The notes beneath the pieces were generated by a model. It made no database searches and was not told the origin of the DNA. It saw only the letters and a program-made list of their open reading frames with translations. From the NCBI GenBank assembly GCA_037447655.1, contig JBBHKE010000519.1, positions 1-62,000 on the forward strand: 62,000 bases of DNA, read 5' to 3'. This document shows, piece after piece, positions 10,567 through 23,100 of this stretch. The stretch is from Zygnema cylindricum. Taxonomy: Eukaryota > Streptophyta > Zygnematophyceae > Zygnematales > Zygnemataceae. Position 1 is the first letter of the stretch. Every line of letters starts with the position of its first letter. The translations under genes and the position numbers were made by a program.

Positions 10567-11594
10567 AAGTCCTCAGAGTGGACAGCTTCCAAGAAGCCTC
10601 TAGGATAATCCTGACCCCTTTGTGTTTAAGCAAAAATAACTGCCACCCTGGCAGACAAAAACTCTGACCAACTTCACCCCTGTGAAGACAAGACTCCCCT
10701 GAGTCGATAGCAAAAAGAATCTCTGAATTTGCTCCCCTGAGCAGTAAGTTTTGGAGGGTCAAAGTTGACCTTTTGTACAGAAGCTCTCTGGGAGAGGGGG
10801 TCCTATCTTCTAATTTTTCTAAGTCCTATCTCTCTCACAGACTCTATCTACTGATGTACGGAACCAATAAGAATTGAGTTCCGTACGCAAAAGTACAGCT
10901 GCCGGTGTACTTTATGTACGGACATTGTACGACATGGCCAAAATGTCGACACATGTCAAATCCGGATTCGGTGCCATAATCTCCGGAGATTCCACAATCC
11001 AACGGAATTTCGCCACGCGTCATCCGATGTGGCGATGGCCACAAACCGCTGAAATCTTCCTCTGCGATCTCGGCGCTAATCCCGGCCGTCCGATTAAATT
11101 CGGCTTTAATCGTAGCCGTAATAAATACATGCGCGGTATTTGTTTCTTTTACGAAACAAATGCGCGGTACTGATTTTTGTCCGTACCGTAAGTCGTACAT
11201 TATATATTACTGGATCTATGTATCCCGTAATTCATTGCAGTTAAATGGTTTATCGCTTGTATACATATGTAAATAATTATCAAACTATATGCTAGGTAAC
11301 ACTACCGCTAGATTAAACGGCTAAGGCTACCGGCTATTTCGTGTCTGCCGGCCGGCAGGTACAAGGATCAAATCCTGCCGCCGGCACATACATTTTAATT
11401 AAATAAATAAACCCTAATATAAAATTCCCGTAAACCTCAGGATAGCAAGGTAGCCATGGCTCTAGCTTCCTCTCCAATTTCTCAGTGACTGCGACAAGTT
11501 TGTGAGTTGGAGAGAGAAGTTAGAGATAGACTGCCTCGACTTCAATATTTCTTTTCAGACCTAGAAAATACTAATAAAACCATTAGTTTCTACA
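10547..11594 (-). repeat. E1 5' LTR
   Basis: This 1048-bp LTR is nearly identical to 4612-5660. The hairpin cassette is at 10640-10705 and the antisense tRNA-like module at 11301-11388 on the plus strand. Its final 20 bases in sense orientation carry the gag ATG. The right flank GAATG is the target duplication. Confidence 0.92.
11301..11388 (+). other. Antisense tRNA-like module in E1 5' LTR
   Basis: It matches 5366-5453 with the B-box form GGATCAAATCC. Here the downstream T tract is shortened by a substitution (ACATTTTAATT), but TTTT is still present. Confidence 0.65.
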
Positions 11595-11599
11595 GAATG

Positions 11600-11968
11600 T
11601 ACATTTTGTATTGAATTGATCATTCCTAATTGAACTAAATACTCAAAAGATCTAGAAAACATCTAAAATATCTAGAAAACATCTAAAATGTATGTACATG
11701 GTTCACCACACACTGTACTGACAAAAATCTAAGTGTTTGGACCAGAATTGTCCACTTACAATATCTATACCCTAAAAATCCGGGTGATTCTTATCACGTC
11801 TACATTCATTGGCGGCCTTACACACTAATTAACTTAAAGATATCAATTCGTGTAGATACTACAAAAAATCCACACAAAATTTGGTCAATATTGAACAGTT
11901 GGTATTCCAAAAATATTCTAAGTCCTAGATTCAAATTTCTAAGGCTTATTAAAGCTTACTTTTCAATA
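11600..11968 (-). repeat. E2 3' LTR, proximal part (U3 side)
   Basis: This is the continuation of the E2 LTR after the E1 insertion. It contains short repeats of the form AAAACATCTAAAAT near 11655-11690. It ends at 11968 beside the purine tract, in sense AAGGGGAG then TATTGAAAAG. No tRNA-like module is seen. Confidence 0.75.
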
Positions 11969-11990
11969 CTCCCCTTAAGCTTTAGAAGGC

Positions 11991-14900
11991 TTACTCACTT
12001 AGACCACATGCTTTTCTCCAGTACTCCAATTTAGGAGCGGGAAGGGCTTTTGTCAACATGTCCGCAACCATTTTCTCATCAGGCAAATAATAAAGTTCTA
12101 CCACTTTTGCAAAGACTTTCTCACGTACCAAATGTAGCCGAATGTCCATATGTTTACTCTTAAAATGGTGACTTGGGTTTGTAGCCACAGAAATGGCTGC
12201 TTGATTGTCACACCACATTATTTGTGTCCCGTGTTGCGTAAAACCCAATTCTTGAAGAAATGCCTTAATCCATAGCAACTCTTTCAAGGCTGCGCTCGCA
12301 GCCATGTATTCCGCTTCCATAGTAGATTGAGCCGTGACCTTTTGAAGTTTACTACTCCAACTACAAGTACCACTTCCAATCTGAATGACATACCCAGTTG
12401 TAGACTTCCTACTAGGCACATCACCATAGGTAACATCACTCCAAGTATTAATGCTAACCTTGTCCCCTCCCAAAGTAAGCCAAAGATTTTTAGTCCCAAC
12501 AAGATACCTTAACACCCATTTTGCAGCCTTATAGTCTCTCTTTCGTGGATTTTGCATACTTCTGCTCAATACACCAACAGCTGCAGCTATATCGGGCCTA
12601 GTACAATTCATGAAGTAAATTAGACTTCCTACTACTTGTTTGTAGGGTAGTTGGGACATAAATTTTTGCTCTTCTGCACTGAGTTCCTCATCTATTATGA
12701 CTCCAAACTCATGCTCCATTCCTTCAAGTTTTTGCTTATACTCCATAGGAGTTGCACAACCTTTGGCATCAGCCCAGCCAAATTTTTCCAACATGTTTCC
12801 TATTGCTTCTTTTTGTGTTAGCCTAATGATTTTCTTTTTTCTATCTTTTTCAACTTGTATTCCAAGAATGTATTTAGCCTCACCCAAATCCTTCATTTCA
12901 AATTTTGAATTAAGAGCGTGTTTTACTCTAGCAATTCCTTCTTTGTTCCTACTAATTAGCAGCAAGTCATCAACATACACAGCAATGAATATCACCTCAT
13001 CACGATTATCACCACACATCACATATACTGAATGATCTGAGCTAAATCTTGTAAATCCTAATCTTGTCAAGAACTCATCTAACTTTCTGTTCCATTGCAT
13101 AGGGGCCTATTTTAGGCCATACAAAGATTTTAAAAGTCTGCACACAAGATTTTCTTTTCCTGCTTCCTCATAACCCTCTAGTTACTTCATATAGATGACC
13201 TCATCTAAATCACCATGCAAAAATGCAGTTTTGACATCCATTTGGTGGATGTCAAAATCCTCTATGGCAGCTAATGTAAGTAAGATGCGGACAGATGGAA
13301 ACCTTACAACCGGTGAAAAAGTTTCTTCATAATCTATCCCCTCCTTTTTATTATATCCCTTAGCAACCAAGCGAGCCTTATACCTATCTATGGTATTATC
13401 TGGGTTCAATTTTAATTTTAACACCCATTTACTTCCAATAGCCTTTCTTCCTGGAGGAAGTTCCACCAGATCCCAAGTTTGGGCCTCCATGATGGACTTT
13501 ATTTCCTCATTGACGGCTTCCACCCAATGTTCCCTTTCATTACTCGAAAAGCTTCTTTCAATGTTAAAGGCTCTTCTACGTGTGCAGAATGAGCAAAGGC
13601 TGCACTTTCTCCCCTGAGTCGTGCACTTCGCCTAACTCCACCTGGAAATTCTGTCGCTGGTATAGATGGTTGGGTCCTCCTCCTCGATACATGTCATTCC
13701 TCTTGTAATTCAGTTTCGGCTTGAGGTAGAGGAGAGTGTACAACTCTTTTAGGCATAACACTTCCTGTTTCTGGTGGAGAAGATGATTCCAAGTCATTTT
13801 GAGTTAAACTAGATGCATTTTCTACATTTTTCTTGAAAAACATAGGATTTTCCTCTAAAAAGATATAATGAACACTTCTATCTTTCTTTTCATCTGTACG
13901 CTGACTAAATACATCTATTCATTTTCCCTCATCCTTCATTATGATGTTTCTGGCTACCACAACTCTATTTCTCCTAATGTCATAAACTTTATAAACCTTG
14001 GCATGATCATCATACCCAAAAAATATGCCTGGTATGCCTTTTGGCTCTAATTTCCATTTTTGTGGATCATTATCTAGCAAGAATATCTTACTTCCAAAAA
14101 CTTTGAAGTGACTTACATCTGGTTTTTGTCCTGTCCACATTTCGTCAGGTGTTTTATCCTTTACTGTCCTTGTTCCTAGCCTGTTTCTCACATAAGCTGC
14201 ACAATTCATGGCCTCTGCCCAAAACTTGTGATCTATGTCCATATCAGCCATCATTGTCCTAGCACACTCTGATATGGTCCTAATCATCCTCTTTGAAACA
14301 CCATTTTGTTCCGGAGAATAGGGAACAGTTAGCTGACGTGAGATTCCATGCAATTTGAGGAATTCTGCAAATTCATTAGAAATGTACTCCCCTCCATTAT
14401 CAGATCTGAATCCCCCTATCTTTCTCTCATGCAGATTTTCAACCCAAGCCTTATACTCCTTTAATTTTGAAAAAACTTCATCCTTACTCTTTAAAAAATA
14501 AACTGTAGTAAATCTACTATAGTCATCAGTAAAGGTAAGCATAAACTTAGCACCTCCCATAGATGGATACCTAGATGGCCCCCATACATCTGAATAAATT
14601 AGTTCTAGCACCCTGCTACTTCTATGATCAGTTTGCAAAGGGAAAGGCAACTTATGAATTTTTCCCATTGCACAACCATCACATACATTTGATGCTGGTT
14701 TTTGACAAATTTTTACACCTTCCACCATTTTTTGATTTACCATCTTTTCTAATCTATCATAATTCACATGTCCTAAACGTTTATGCCATAAATCACAATC
14801 ACTGATTACACTTGACTACATAACATCATTGTCATTATCATTTGCAAGACTGAACCGATACAAATTGTTTCCTCCAGCAAATCCCTCTGCAACTATTTTC

Positions 14901-16228
14901 CCATTTTTTCTCACTGTTTTCTTTCCATTCTCAAATATAGTTTTAAAACCTTTCTTTTCTACCACTGACGTAGAGAAAAAGTTTCTTTTAAAAGCTGGGA
15001 CATGCAACACATCTTCCAAAACCCTTTTCACAGGTTTTCCCTCTACGTTCAACATAAGTGACACCCTCCCCTTTGCTTTTGACTCAACAAAGGTATCATC
15101 ACTAAAATAAATTTTGATGGGTGAAATAGATTGAATACTCTCATATAGATGGCGATTGCGGCACATGTAGGCAGATGCACCGGAGTCCATTATCCATTCG
15201 TCTTCCTCCACGCCTTCCGTTGCTTGTGCCATCGCAAAGTATTTCTTTTCGTTGTTGATGGGATAGCTGCTCACATCCTCCTCCTTTAGTTCGTTGAATA
15301 GAGAAGTTGGCCGTCCACCAGATTGACAAGGAACCCGGCTTTCGTCCCAACCAGAGCGAAAATTTCCTGTAGCTTTCGCTCTCTTGTAGACATTACACAA
15401 TCTGAAAACATGGCCTTTTTCATCACAATAATAGCATGTCAAAGGTGTCCTTCTAGGACCACTAACACTGCCACTGCCATTGCCAATCTTATAGTATGAA
15501 AACTGGTTAGCTAGTGCCTGAACAGACTTACTACTACCTCTTTGTGACATTGGGTTAGCTTCTTCACTCAAAATAAGTTGAATTGCTAATGCTATGTTCC
15601 ATTGACGTTGTGGAATAGCCCTAAGCCTATCCATGGCTCCGTTATATTCATCGGGCAAAGTTCTCATTAACAACATAGCTTGCTGAGGTGGTGAAAAGTC
15701 CCCACATGCACTAGTACTCTGAAGAAACAACCTTTTCATAGCATGACAATGATTTGACATACTACCTCTATAATACTTAAATTCAAAAATCTGAGTGGCT
15801 ATGTTTGTTTGGACGGTAACATCTAGCTGAACATACATAGCACGTACACTAAACTAAACATCAGATGTTTTCGTCATCTCAAGATACGACATTACCAAAT
15901 CTTTTGTCATAGACTGCTTCTAAACGTTGAGGAAATGGAGATTATTCTTTCTCCAATCCGGCGCAGTCACATCCGCTGTTCCTTCCACAATGGGTGACAA
16001 GTCCATCTCCTCGAAATATGAGCTCAATATATCTTCCCAGTATAAGTAGTTAGTTCCGTCAAAAATAGGCAATTTGGGCGGTTGGCCCATAACCTGTTGA
16101 AAGTCATGGGCATTAAGACTCAGCTGTGATCCACTCCCACTAGGAGTCACACTTGCACCAGTATGAGCAGGTGGAGCACTAGGGCTAATAGGAGCACTTG
16201 CAATAGGAGCTGAGCCATTATCAGACAT
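11991..16228 (-). pseudogene. E2 gag-pol polyprotein (broken)
   Basis: This is a second, distinct copia lineage. Gag starts inside the 5' LTR at 16228 (M-S-D-N-G-S-A-P), continues through the primer-binding site as Q-Q-V-M-G-Q-P-P, then reads LPIFDGTNYLYWED. Further along are a complete zinc knuckle CYYCDEKGHVFRLC, the protease WIMDSGASAYMC, integrase with SDNGGEY and PEQNGVSKRM, reverse transcriptase with YVDDLL, and RNase H ending HFKSKHMDIRLHLVRE. The frame breaks near 15.9, 14.8, 13.9-13.5 and 13.1-13.2 kb. The integrase-RT linker at 13.55-13.9 kb is the worst part. Confidence 0.88.
16080..16094 (-). promoter_or_regulatory. E2 primer-binding site (half-tRNA iMet)
   Basis: The minus strand reads GGTTATGGGCCAACC next to the LTR. 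It has one mismatch to the anticodon arm complement of plant initiator tRNA-Met. The same class of primer is therefore used by two quite different copia lineages in this genome. Confidence 0.75.
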
Positions 16229-16375
16229 GTTAGCAGAAGCAAACCCAAAGAGAAATGCATAGAAGACTAGATCTATAGTGTAAGATATGTAACTCCAAAC
16301 GAAAGAGGTATTTCAACCAAACAAACATGTACTATAAGCAAATTAGAGACAATAGAGCATAAAACACCTTAAACT
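16095..16375 (-). repeat. E2 5' LTR, truncated by E3 insertion
   Basis: It is homologous to 4291-4611 and stops at AAACT. The intact 3' copy reads straight through (CCTTAAACTGTACTTTG), so AAACT is the expected E3 target duplication. It encodes the first 44 residues of E2 gag. Confidence 0.85.
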
Positions 16376-16490
16376 TGCAATTCTCTGTCCTTCATTGGAC
16401 TACTGAATACAAGAAGCCTCTAGATAGTATTTAAATAACCCACTTTAAGCCACGACCACTGCTGCCCAAAAAGACAAACTGACAATTTGA

Positions 16491-16524
16491 CTGCACCCCT
16501 GTGCAGCTTAGACTCCCTTGAGTC
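16491..16524 (-). promoter_or_regulatory. Leader hairpins in E3 LTR (covarying)
   Basis: The stem CTGCAC/GTGCAG replaces CTTCAC/GTGAAG of E1/E7, so the third pair changed from T-A to G-C while the AGGG loop stayed. The neighbouring hairpin gains an outer A-T pair (AGACTC/GAGTCT). Confidence 0.75.
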
Positions 16525-17110
16525 TGTAGCAAAAAGAATCACTGAAAACGGCCAACCAGCCGATAAGTTATGAGGCACCAAAAATGCCAATTTGTACAAA
16601 CTCTCAAAGGGAGAGGTGACTACTTACCAAAATTTTCTAAGTCCTGATTCCTTCTAATAACTTCTATCTACTGAAGTACGGACCAATCAAATTACTGTAC
16701 CGTACCAAAAAGTACTACTGCCGATGTACCTTTTGTACGGCCTATGTACGACAAGGCTATTAAGTGGACGCGTGTCTGCTTTTTATTTGTCCGTACATTC
16801 CTCGGAATTCCTATGACCGAAGGTCATCTCTCCACGTGGCTCCAGGTCATGCCACGTCACAAAACGCCAAGGTGACCACTCCGGGATTTCGGCGATGACG
16901 TGCGTCCTTGGATTCGTAATGAGACGTAATCTTAACCGTTATAATTACTTGCGAGATATTTGTTTCGCTGTCAAACAAATGCGAGGTATTCATTTTGAAA
17001 TGATGTCGTACTAAAACTGTATCTATGCACGCCGTATCTAGTTTTAGTTAAACGAATTTCTTACTTCCTAAATGTATATATATCTATCATACTCCATAGC
17101 ACTTAGCATT

Positions 17111-17200
17111 GGTCCTAGTCTAGTAGGATAAAAGCTGACCGCTATCGGCCAACTTGACGAACCGCTGGTTTCGGGTTAAAATCCCGGGTCTGTCAAGACT
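17111..17200 (+). other. Antisense tRNA-like module in E3 LTR
   Basis: The A-box-like TAGTCTAGTAGG matches the Pol III consensus except at one fixed position. The T-arm CGGGTTAAAATCCCG has a good stem and a B-box-like loop. No T4 tract follows within about 30 nt, unlike most other copies. Confidence 0.65.
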
Positions 17201-17407
17201 ATTTATAGTAACCTTCTAAAAATAACTGCCTGTTGAACTAAGGCAGCCATGGATCAACCACCTTCTCTATCCTTCGGTGACTACAACAAGTATGGGGGCT
17301 AGAGAAAGGAGGTGGAGGCAGGCTGTCTGTCATTTTTCTTTTTCCTAACATATTTAAACCTAGAAAATACTATAGAAATCTATGAATTCTAACACTCCCC
17401 TTATTTT

Positions 17408-20400
17408 CTAGTCTAATTTTAATTTTTCTTTTAACCCGCATTTCTCCCGACAATATATTAATTTAGGAGAGGGCACAGTTTGGTCATTATGTCAGCCACC
17501 ATTTCTTCATCAGGCCTATACACAAGATTTAAAATTTTATTTTCAACTTTTTTTTTTACGAAGCTTAATCTTATTTCCATATGTTTTGCTTTGAAATGGT
17601 GTTTTGGATTGGCTGCGATTGCGATTGCAGCTTGATTATCGCAAAAGATTTCATGCACTCCCTCCTTCATATATCCCAGTTCTTGCAACAATGACTTCAC
17701 CCACATTAGTTCTTTTACAGCAGAACAAGACGCCATATACTCAGCCTCCATAGTAGACTGAGCAACCACCTTTTGTTGCTTACTGCTCCAACAACAAGCT
17801 CCTCCCCCCACATATAAAACATATCCAGAAGTGCATCTTCTCATAGGTGCATCCCCATAACTGGCATCACTCTAAGTGGTGATATCAGTGTGCTCCCCTC
17901 CCAAATGCAACCATAATTCTTTGGTTCCAACCAGATATCTCATGACTCTCTTGGCTGCCTCCCAGTCTCTCTTCCTAGGATCATTAAGACTCCTATTGAG
18001 TACTCCAACTGTTGTCGCTATATCCGGCCTGGTAGAGTTCATAAAATAAATTAAACTTCCTACGACCTGTCTATAAGGGATATACTTCATAAACTCTCTC
18101 TCCTCTGGACTCATCTGATCATCTAAGATCATCACTCCTCCTTCTACACTCCCATCACTTACTTTTTTCAAGTCTATGGGAGTGGTACAACTGTTAGCAT
18201 TTTCCATCTGGAATTTCTCAAGCATATTACCTATTGCTTCTTTCTGAGTAAGTCTGATAATCTTCTCCCCCCTATCTCTCTCTATTTGGATCCCCAAAAT
18301 ATATTTTGCCTCCCCTAAATCCTTCATATCAAATATGCCCCTAAGATCTTTCTTTAGCCTATTGATATTCTCCAAAGACTTACTTAACACAAATAGATCA
18401 TCCACATAAATTGCACTAAAAATGACACCATTCTCATCTTCAAACATATAGATAGAATGGTCAGAGCTGATCCGAATGTATCCTATATCGGTGAGAAACT
18501 CATCTAGTTTCTTATTCCACTGTTGAGGAGCCTGTTTCAGTCCATATAAAGACTTTATGAGCCTGCAGACTTTGCTCTCTTCTCCTTCTTCCACAAACCC
18601 CTCGGGTTGCGTCATAAAAATTTCTTCCTCTAACTCACCATCAAGAAAAGCAGTCTTAATGTCCATCTGTTGTATTTCCATATCTTCCGCTGCGGCCAGA
18701 CTGAGGAGAATCCTTACCGATGGGAACCGAACAACTGGAGCAAAGGTCTCCTCATAGTCAATCCCCTCTTTTTGGGTGAACCCCTTCGCTACCAATCGAG
18801 CCTTATACCTCTCAATTGTATTATCTAGGTTCAGTTTTAGTTTAAATACCCATTTACATCCAATAGGTTTTCTGTCTGGAGGGCAATCCGCTAGTTCCCA
18901 AGTATTTGCTTCCATGATAGAAGCCATCTCATCATTTATGGCTCTAATCCATCTTTCTTTCTCTGGACTATTCACTACCTCTAAGTAAGACTGAGGCTCA
19001 TCTGGGTGAGATAGCTTAGTTACCTTATGAGCAGCTTGTTTTTCCTGTATCCTTTTGCTTCTCCTCCTTCCTCCCTCAAACTCCGAAGCTGGAATGGATG
19101 GAAGACTTGGATTTCTTCTCACTGTCTCATCGGCTCCACTGTCCATGGAAACCGGTTAAAGTCCCGCTTCTTCTATCTCCTCGAAGTCCATAGGAGTATG
19201 TGAGGTTTCCGGTGAGTCTCCTGTATCTTGGATCTCCCCTGAATCTGGAATCACGGTATCACTCATGTCTTTTTCTTGAAAAACAGAGTTTTCCTCACTC
19301 TCGGACTCAAACTTGATTCTTATCTTCTTAGTATATTTAAAGGGGTCAATTGACTTTCCTTTATCCATAACAACTAGATGTTTTACCAGAATGATATCTT
19401 GCTTTGCTAAGTCATAAACTCCATATCCCTTAACATCCTCATAATATCCCACAAAGTATCCAAGTTTTCACTTAGCATCTAGTTTCCAGTTTTTCGTATC
19501 CGTGTCAAGACTGTAAACTTGGCTACCAAATACTTTAAGGTGTGAGATATTTGGTTTCCTTCCAACCCATCTCTCATAAGGCGTCACTCCCTTTATAGCT
19601 GAGGTAAGGACTCTATTCTTAATGTAGTTGGCACAGTTCATGGCTTCTGCCCAAAATCTCTTTCCTATTTTCTTGTCGGCCAACATACTGCGTACACTAT
19701 CTCCTAGTGTTCGATTCAACCTCTCAGCTACCCCATTTTGTTCCGAGTTATATGGTACACTTATCTGGTGCTGTACTCCCTCATCTCTCAGATATTCCTC
19801 AAACTCGTTAGAGGTATATTCCCCCCCATTATCACTCCTTATCCTCTTAATGGGGGTTTCATGCAACTTCTCACTCCAAGATTTATATTCTTTGAAGTAA
19901 GTTGATGCTTCAGACTTTGTTTTCAGAAAGTAGACTCTAGAGTATCTAGACCAGTCATCAGTTATGGTCATCATGAACCTCTTTCCTCCAACCGAAGGTA
20001 CTTTTGTAGGTCCCCAAATATCTGTGTGGCGAAATCTAACACTTTCTCACCTCTATATGTGGCGGCTTTGGGAAAGGGAAGTCTGTTAGCCTTACCTTGA
20101 GCACAACCACTACAATCATCCATCATTTCATTATCTCCAAATTGAATGCCATCTACTACCCCAAGCTTTTTCATTTTCCTCAACCTATCAAAATGCACAT
20201 GCCCCAACCGCTTATGCCAAATCATCACCTTAGGAACACCAACATAGTAAGCATTCTTCTTTTCATTACTCAGGTTAAGCCTAAATATTCCTTGGCTACC
20301 CTTATCTATTGTGAAGTAAACTTCATTCCCATACTTAGCTGTAAAGACTCCCTTTCTGGTGAATGCATCAAACTCTTTGTCATCTAACACAGACGTAGAG

Positions 20401-21312
20401 ACAAGATTTTTACTGATCCCACTAGATTTGTAGTAACCACTTTCCCATCCCCATACTCTATCTCTACAGTAGGAATCTTTCTTAGCTTAGTGAAGAGTTC
20501 TTTATCATGACACATATGCATGGATGCACCTGAGTCGATGATCCATCATTCCTGTGGAGCTTCCCGAATTGCTCCAAGGGCACACTTCTGCCTCCGAGGG
20601 ATCTCTTTCTCCTCCAGACTCTCGTCAAGAAGAAGCTCCCCATCCTCCTCAGAGGACTCATCCTCGGTTTCTCTTGACACTTTTGTAACCACAAGTGCCT
20701 TTTTCTTCCCTCCGGAAGAACCCCCTCCACGGTTCTCTTGGAGCCTCAGCTATGATAGCTTGACACAATCTGCAATAAAGTGTCCCGGCTTTTTCCAATA
20801 ATGACAAAGACCCTTTGGGGGCCTCTGTCCCCCAAAATGATCTCTCTCCCCTCTATAAGGTTTCTTCAAGTCCTTCCCCCATCGGTCCCTTCTTGCTGCT
20901 AGAGCTTAAATGCTCTTTCCTCCTCTCCTAATCTCCATTGTGTTTTCCTGCACAAGTATCATCCTAACTACTGTGATACATTTCCATGAACTATCAGACA
21001 TTCCCTGTACATGGTACACTATGTTTTCGAACTCATCTGGTAATTTCATGATAAGGGTGTTAACTTTCATTTTCATTGTACCTGTCCACCCGACACTTTC
21101 CATTTCCATATACAAACAAGAAAGATCATTACATTAATCTAATATCTTTCCTTCTTTCTAAGTGTAACTCAATATCTTTTGCTCAGCCAACTGAAGCTCC
21201 TGAATATTTCCAGCTCTATAAATCTCCACCAAACTCTCCCACAACTCCTCGGCCTTGTAAATGTGAAGATGAGGAGTGGCCAAACCTTGAGTGAGGTGCC
21301 TCAGAATGAAGT
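17408..21312 (-). pseudogene. E3 gag-pol polyprotein (broken, partial)
   Basis: This copia polyprotein is closely related to E1/E7. Visible parts are a gag remnant near 20.9-21.3 kb and a zinc knuckle whose second Cys is Trp (CHYWKKPGHFIADC). Next come integrase with SDNGGEY and SEQNGVAERLN, reverse transcriptase (17872-19146) with KWVFKLKLN and YVDDLF, and RNase H to about 17.45 kb. Frames break near 17.86, 19.15, 19.46, 19.97, 20.45 and 20.9 kb. The gag N-terminus is absent because of the N run. Confidence 0.88.
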
Positions 21313-21322
21313 NNNNNNNNNN
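21313..21322. other. Assembly gap (10 N)
   Basis: Ten N mark a join of unknown true size. Minus-strand E3 gag stops here, and an unrelated plus-strand copia remnant starts on the other side. Order and distance across this point should not be trusted. Confidence 0.95.
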
Positions 21323-22765
21323 AAGTCCAAGTTAACAAAACCTCGTACAAAGTCTGGTATGCCCCTGAAGTTATCAAATGTATTGTCTAAAAGAAAGGAA
21401 AAAAGACGTATGTAGACATTAACGAAGTATGTTTAATGAAGAAGGTTTAGTGGTACGTTCTTTCGTTAGAATTGCAGGTAGACTACGTTAAGGTATAGGA
21501 GATAACGTCGTTCTCTATCGTTTTGAGATTGTCATCCTTTCGCTTGGTGTTTACTCTTCCAGAAAAGTATCAGTTAAGGGAGAAAAAATTTCATAACTTA
21601 TGGAGCTCCCACCGAACCGGAAAGCTATCGGTTGTAAGTGGGTCTTCAATTAAAATTGAATCCTGATAATACAATTGAGAGAAATAAAGCTAAATTGGTT
21701 TCTAAGGGATTTAGCCAAAAAGAGGGAATTGACTATGAAAAGACCTTCTCATTTGTGGTTCGCTTTCCTACTGTTAGAGTTTTGCTATCTCTTGCTGCAA
21801 TAGAGGATATGGAATTGCATCAGATGGACGTTAAGATTGCTTTCTTGCATGGTGATTTGGAAGAAGTAATTTGTATGAAGCAATTACAGATGTATGCAGA
21901 AAAAAGGAAAGAAAATCTGTTATGTAAACTATTGAAGTCCCCGTATGGTCTGAAACATGCTCCAAAACAATTGAACCTGAAGTAAGATAAGTTTTTAACC
22001 AATCTTGGATTTAACACAATCACTTCAAATCACTTAGTCTATGTAGTGCAAGGTGATGATGGAGTGATTTATGTGGCAATTTATGTAGATGATTTGCTAG
22101 TGATTAGCAAATCCATCGTTGAGATTAATAAAATGAAATCAGCTTTGAATTATGGTTTGAAATGAATGACTTGGGTGAGGCTAATTGTATTATAGGAATT
22201 CAACGAGAAAGAGACAAAAAAAACAAAATTATTTATTTAAATAGAAAGAAGCAATCAAGAACATGTTAGAAAAGTTTGGCATATCAGAAGCAAAGGGGAG
22301 TGCCACTCCTATGGAATTCACGCATAAATTGGTGGGTACGGAAACGGATGGTGGTGTTTTGGTTGATGATTTCTTAGATTCAGGGGAGGTTGATTATATG
22401 TCCTCCATTCGTTACAGGAAGATCGTCGGAAGCCTCATTTATTTCATGAACTATACTTGTATAGACATCACAGCAGCAGTTGGAGCCTTGAGCCAAAGCC
22501 TGCAAAATCGAAGGAAGTCAGACTATGAGGCAGCAAAGAGAGTTCTTCGTTATCTTGAGGAACTCAAATTCTTATACTCTCTCTTGGTGGAGAGGAAGTC
22601 AATATTCATACATGGAGCGATGCGAGCTACAGAGATATGCCTAGCCGACGCTCGAACACCGGATACATTCTGAAGATCGGAAGAGGACTTGCTGATGGAG
22701 CAGCAAACTTCAGAAGGTAAGAGCTCAGTCAGCCATGGAGGCTGAGTAAATAGCTGCCAGCTCGG
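21323..22765 (+). pseudogene. E4 copia pol remnant
   Basis: This is a plus-strand reverse transcriptase/RNase H remnant of the E2-like lineage. Recognisable pieces are the RT start near 21600 (NRKAIGCKWVF), LHQMDVKIAFLHGDLEE near 21815-21865, YVDDLLVISKS near 22085-22115, and RNase H pieces (22263-22673). The frame breaks repeatedly, for example near 21650, 21985, 22165 and 22250. No LTR is attached on either side. The first ~270 bases may be the integrase-RT linker but are too decayed to assign. Confidence 0.8.
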
Positions 22766-22799
22766 CAGTTAAGGAGTTACTTCTAAGGAGTTACTTTGG

Positions 22800-23100
22800 A
22801 GTATGGTTACGGAAGAGAGGGTTAGGGAGCATTAAATGGAAAGGAGATAAGGAGCGAGAGAGGGAATGACAGATTAAAAGGGAAAGGGAAAGGGTGACGG
22901 AGAAGGAGAGGGAGAGGGAGAGGAAGGGAACAGTGGAGAGGGAGAGAGAGTGAGAGTGGAGAAAAAGAGAGTTTGTGACCCATTGATAGAAAAAGAAAAA
23001 GTGGGAAGAGGGGGAAAGAGCATATAGGGGTGGAGGATATGTTAGGGAAGATAGGGTTAAGGAGCATTAAAGGGAAAAGTGATTGAATGGAAGCGGATAG
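22800..23100. repeat. Purine-rich low-complexity tract
   Basis: The plus strand is dominated by GGGA, GAGA and GGAAAG runs. A segment containing GTTAGGGAGCATTAAATGG near 22818 recurs as GTTAAGGAGCATTAAAGGG near 23055, so the tract contains an imperfect duplication with period about 240. Confidence 0.6.

Larger units (their letters stand above)
4607..11599 (-). mobile_element. Copia element E1 with 5-bp target duplication
   Basis: E1 proper spans 4612-11594 on the minus strand and is flanked by GAATG at 4607-4611 and 11595-11599. The outer LTRs (4612-5660 and 10547-11594) differ at roughly 13 positions in 1048, so the insertion is fairly recent. An additional diverged partial LTR (5661-6192) lies between the 3' LTR and the interior, which makes E1 a mosaic. 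The gag-pol reading frame is broken by several nonsense codons and a frameshift. Confidence 0.9.
4291..16375 (-). mobile_element. Copia element E2, split by E1 and cut by E3
   Basis: E2 lies on the minus strand. Its 3' LTR is in two parts (4291-4611 and 11600-11968, about 690 bp in total) because E1 inserted there. The interior runs 11969-16094. Its 5' LTR (16095-16375) is interrupted by E3. The LTR ends are CAACA at one side and TATTG, probably mutated from TGTTG, at the other. The primer-binding site at 16080-16094 and a purine tract CTTAAGGGGAG next to 11968 frame the interior. E2 must be older than E1 and E3. It lacks the antisense tRNA-like module seen in the ~1-kb LTR families. Confidence 0.85.
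16376..17394 (-). repeat. E3 3' LTR
   Basis: This 1019-bp LTR has sense termini TGTTAGAATTC and GAGAATTGCA. It includes the hairpins GACTC-AAGG-GAGTC (16511-16524) and CTGCAC-AGGG-GTGCAG (16491-16506). The second shows paired changes relative to E1/E7. The third hairpin is not evident. The antisense tRNA-like module is at 17111-17200. Confidence 0.9.
16376..21312 (-). mobile_element. Copia element E3, 5' end lost in gap
   Basis: Present are a complete 3' LTR (16376-17394), a purine tract (AAAATAAGGGGAG in sense) and a broken gag-pol. The 5' part of gag and the 5' LTR are missing because the sequence runs into an N run. Insertion into the E2 5' LTR is shown by the clean junction with AAACT. 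Confidence 0.85.
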
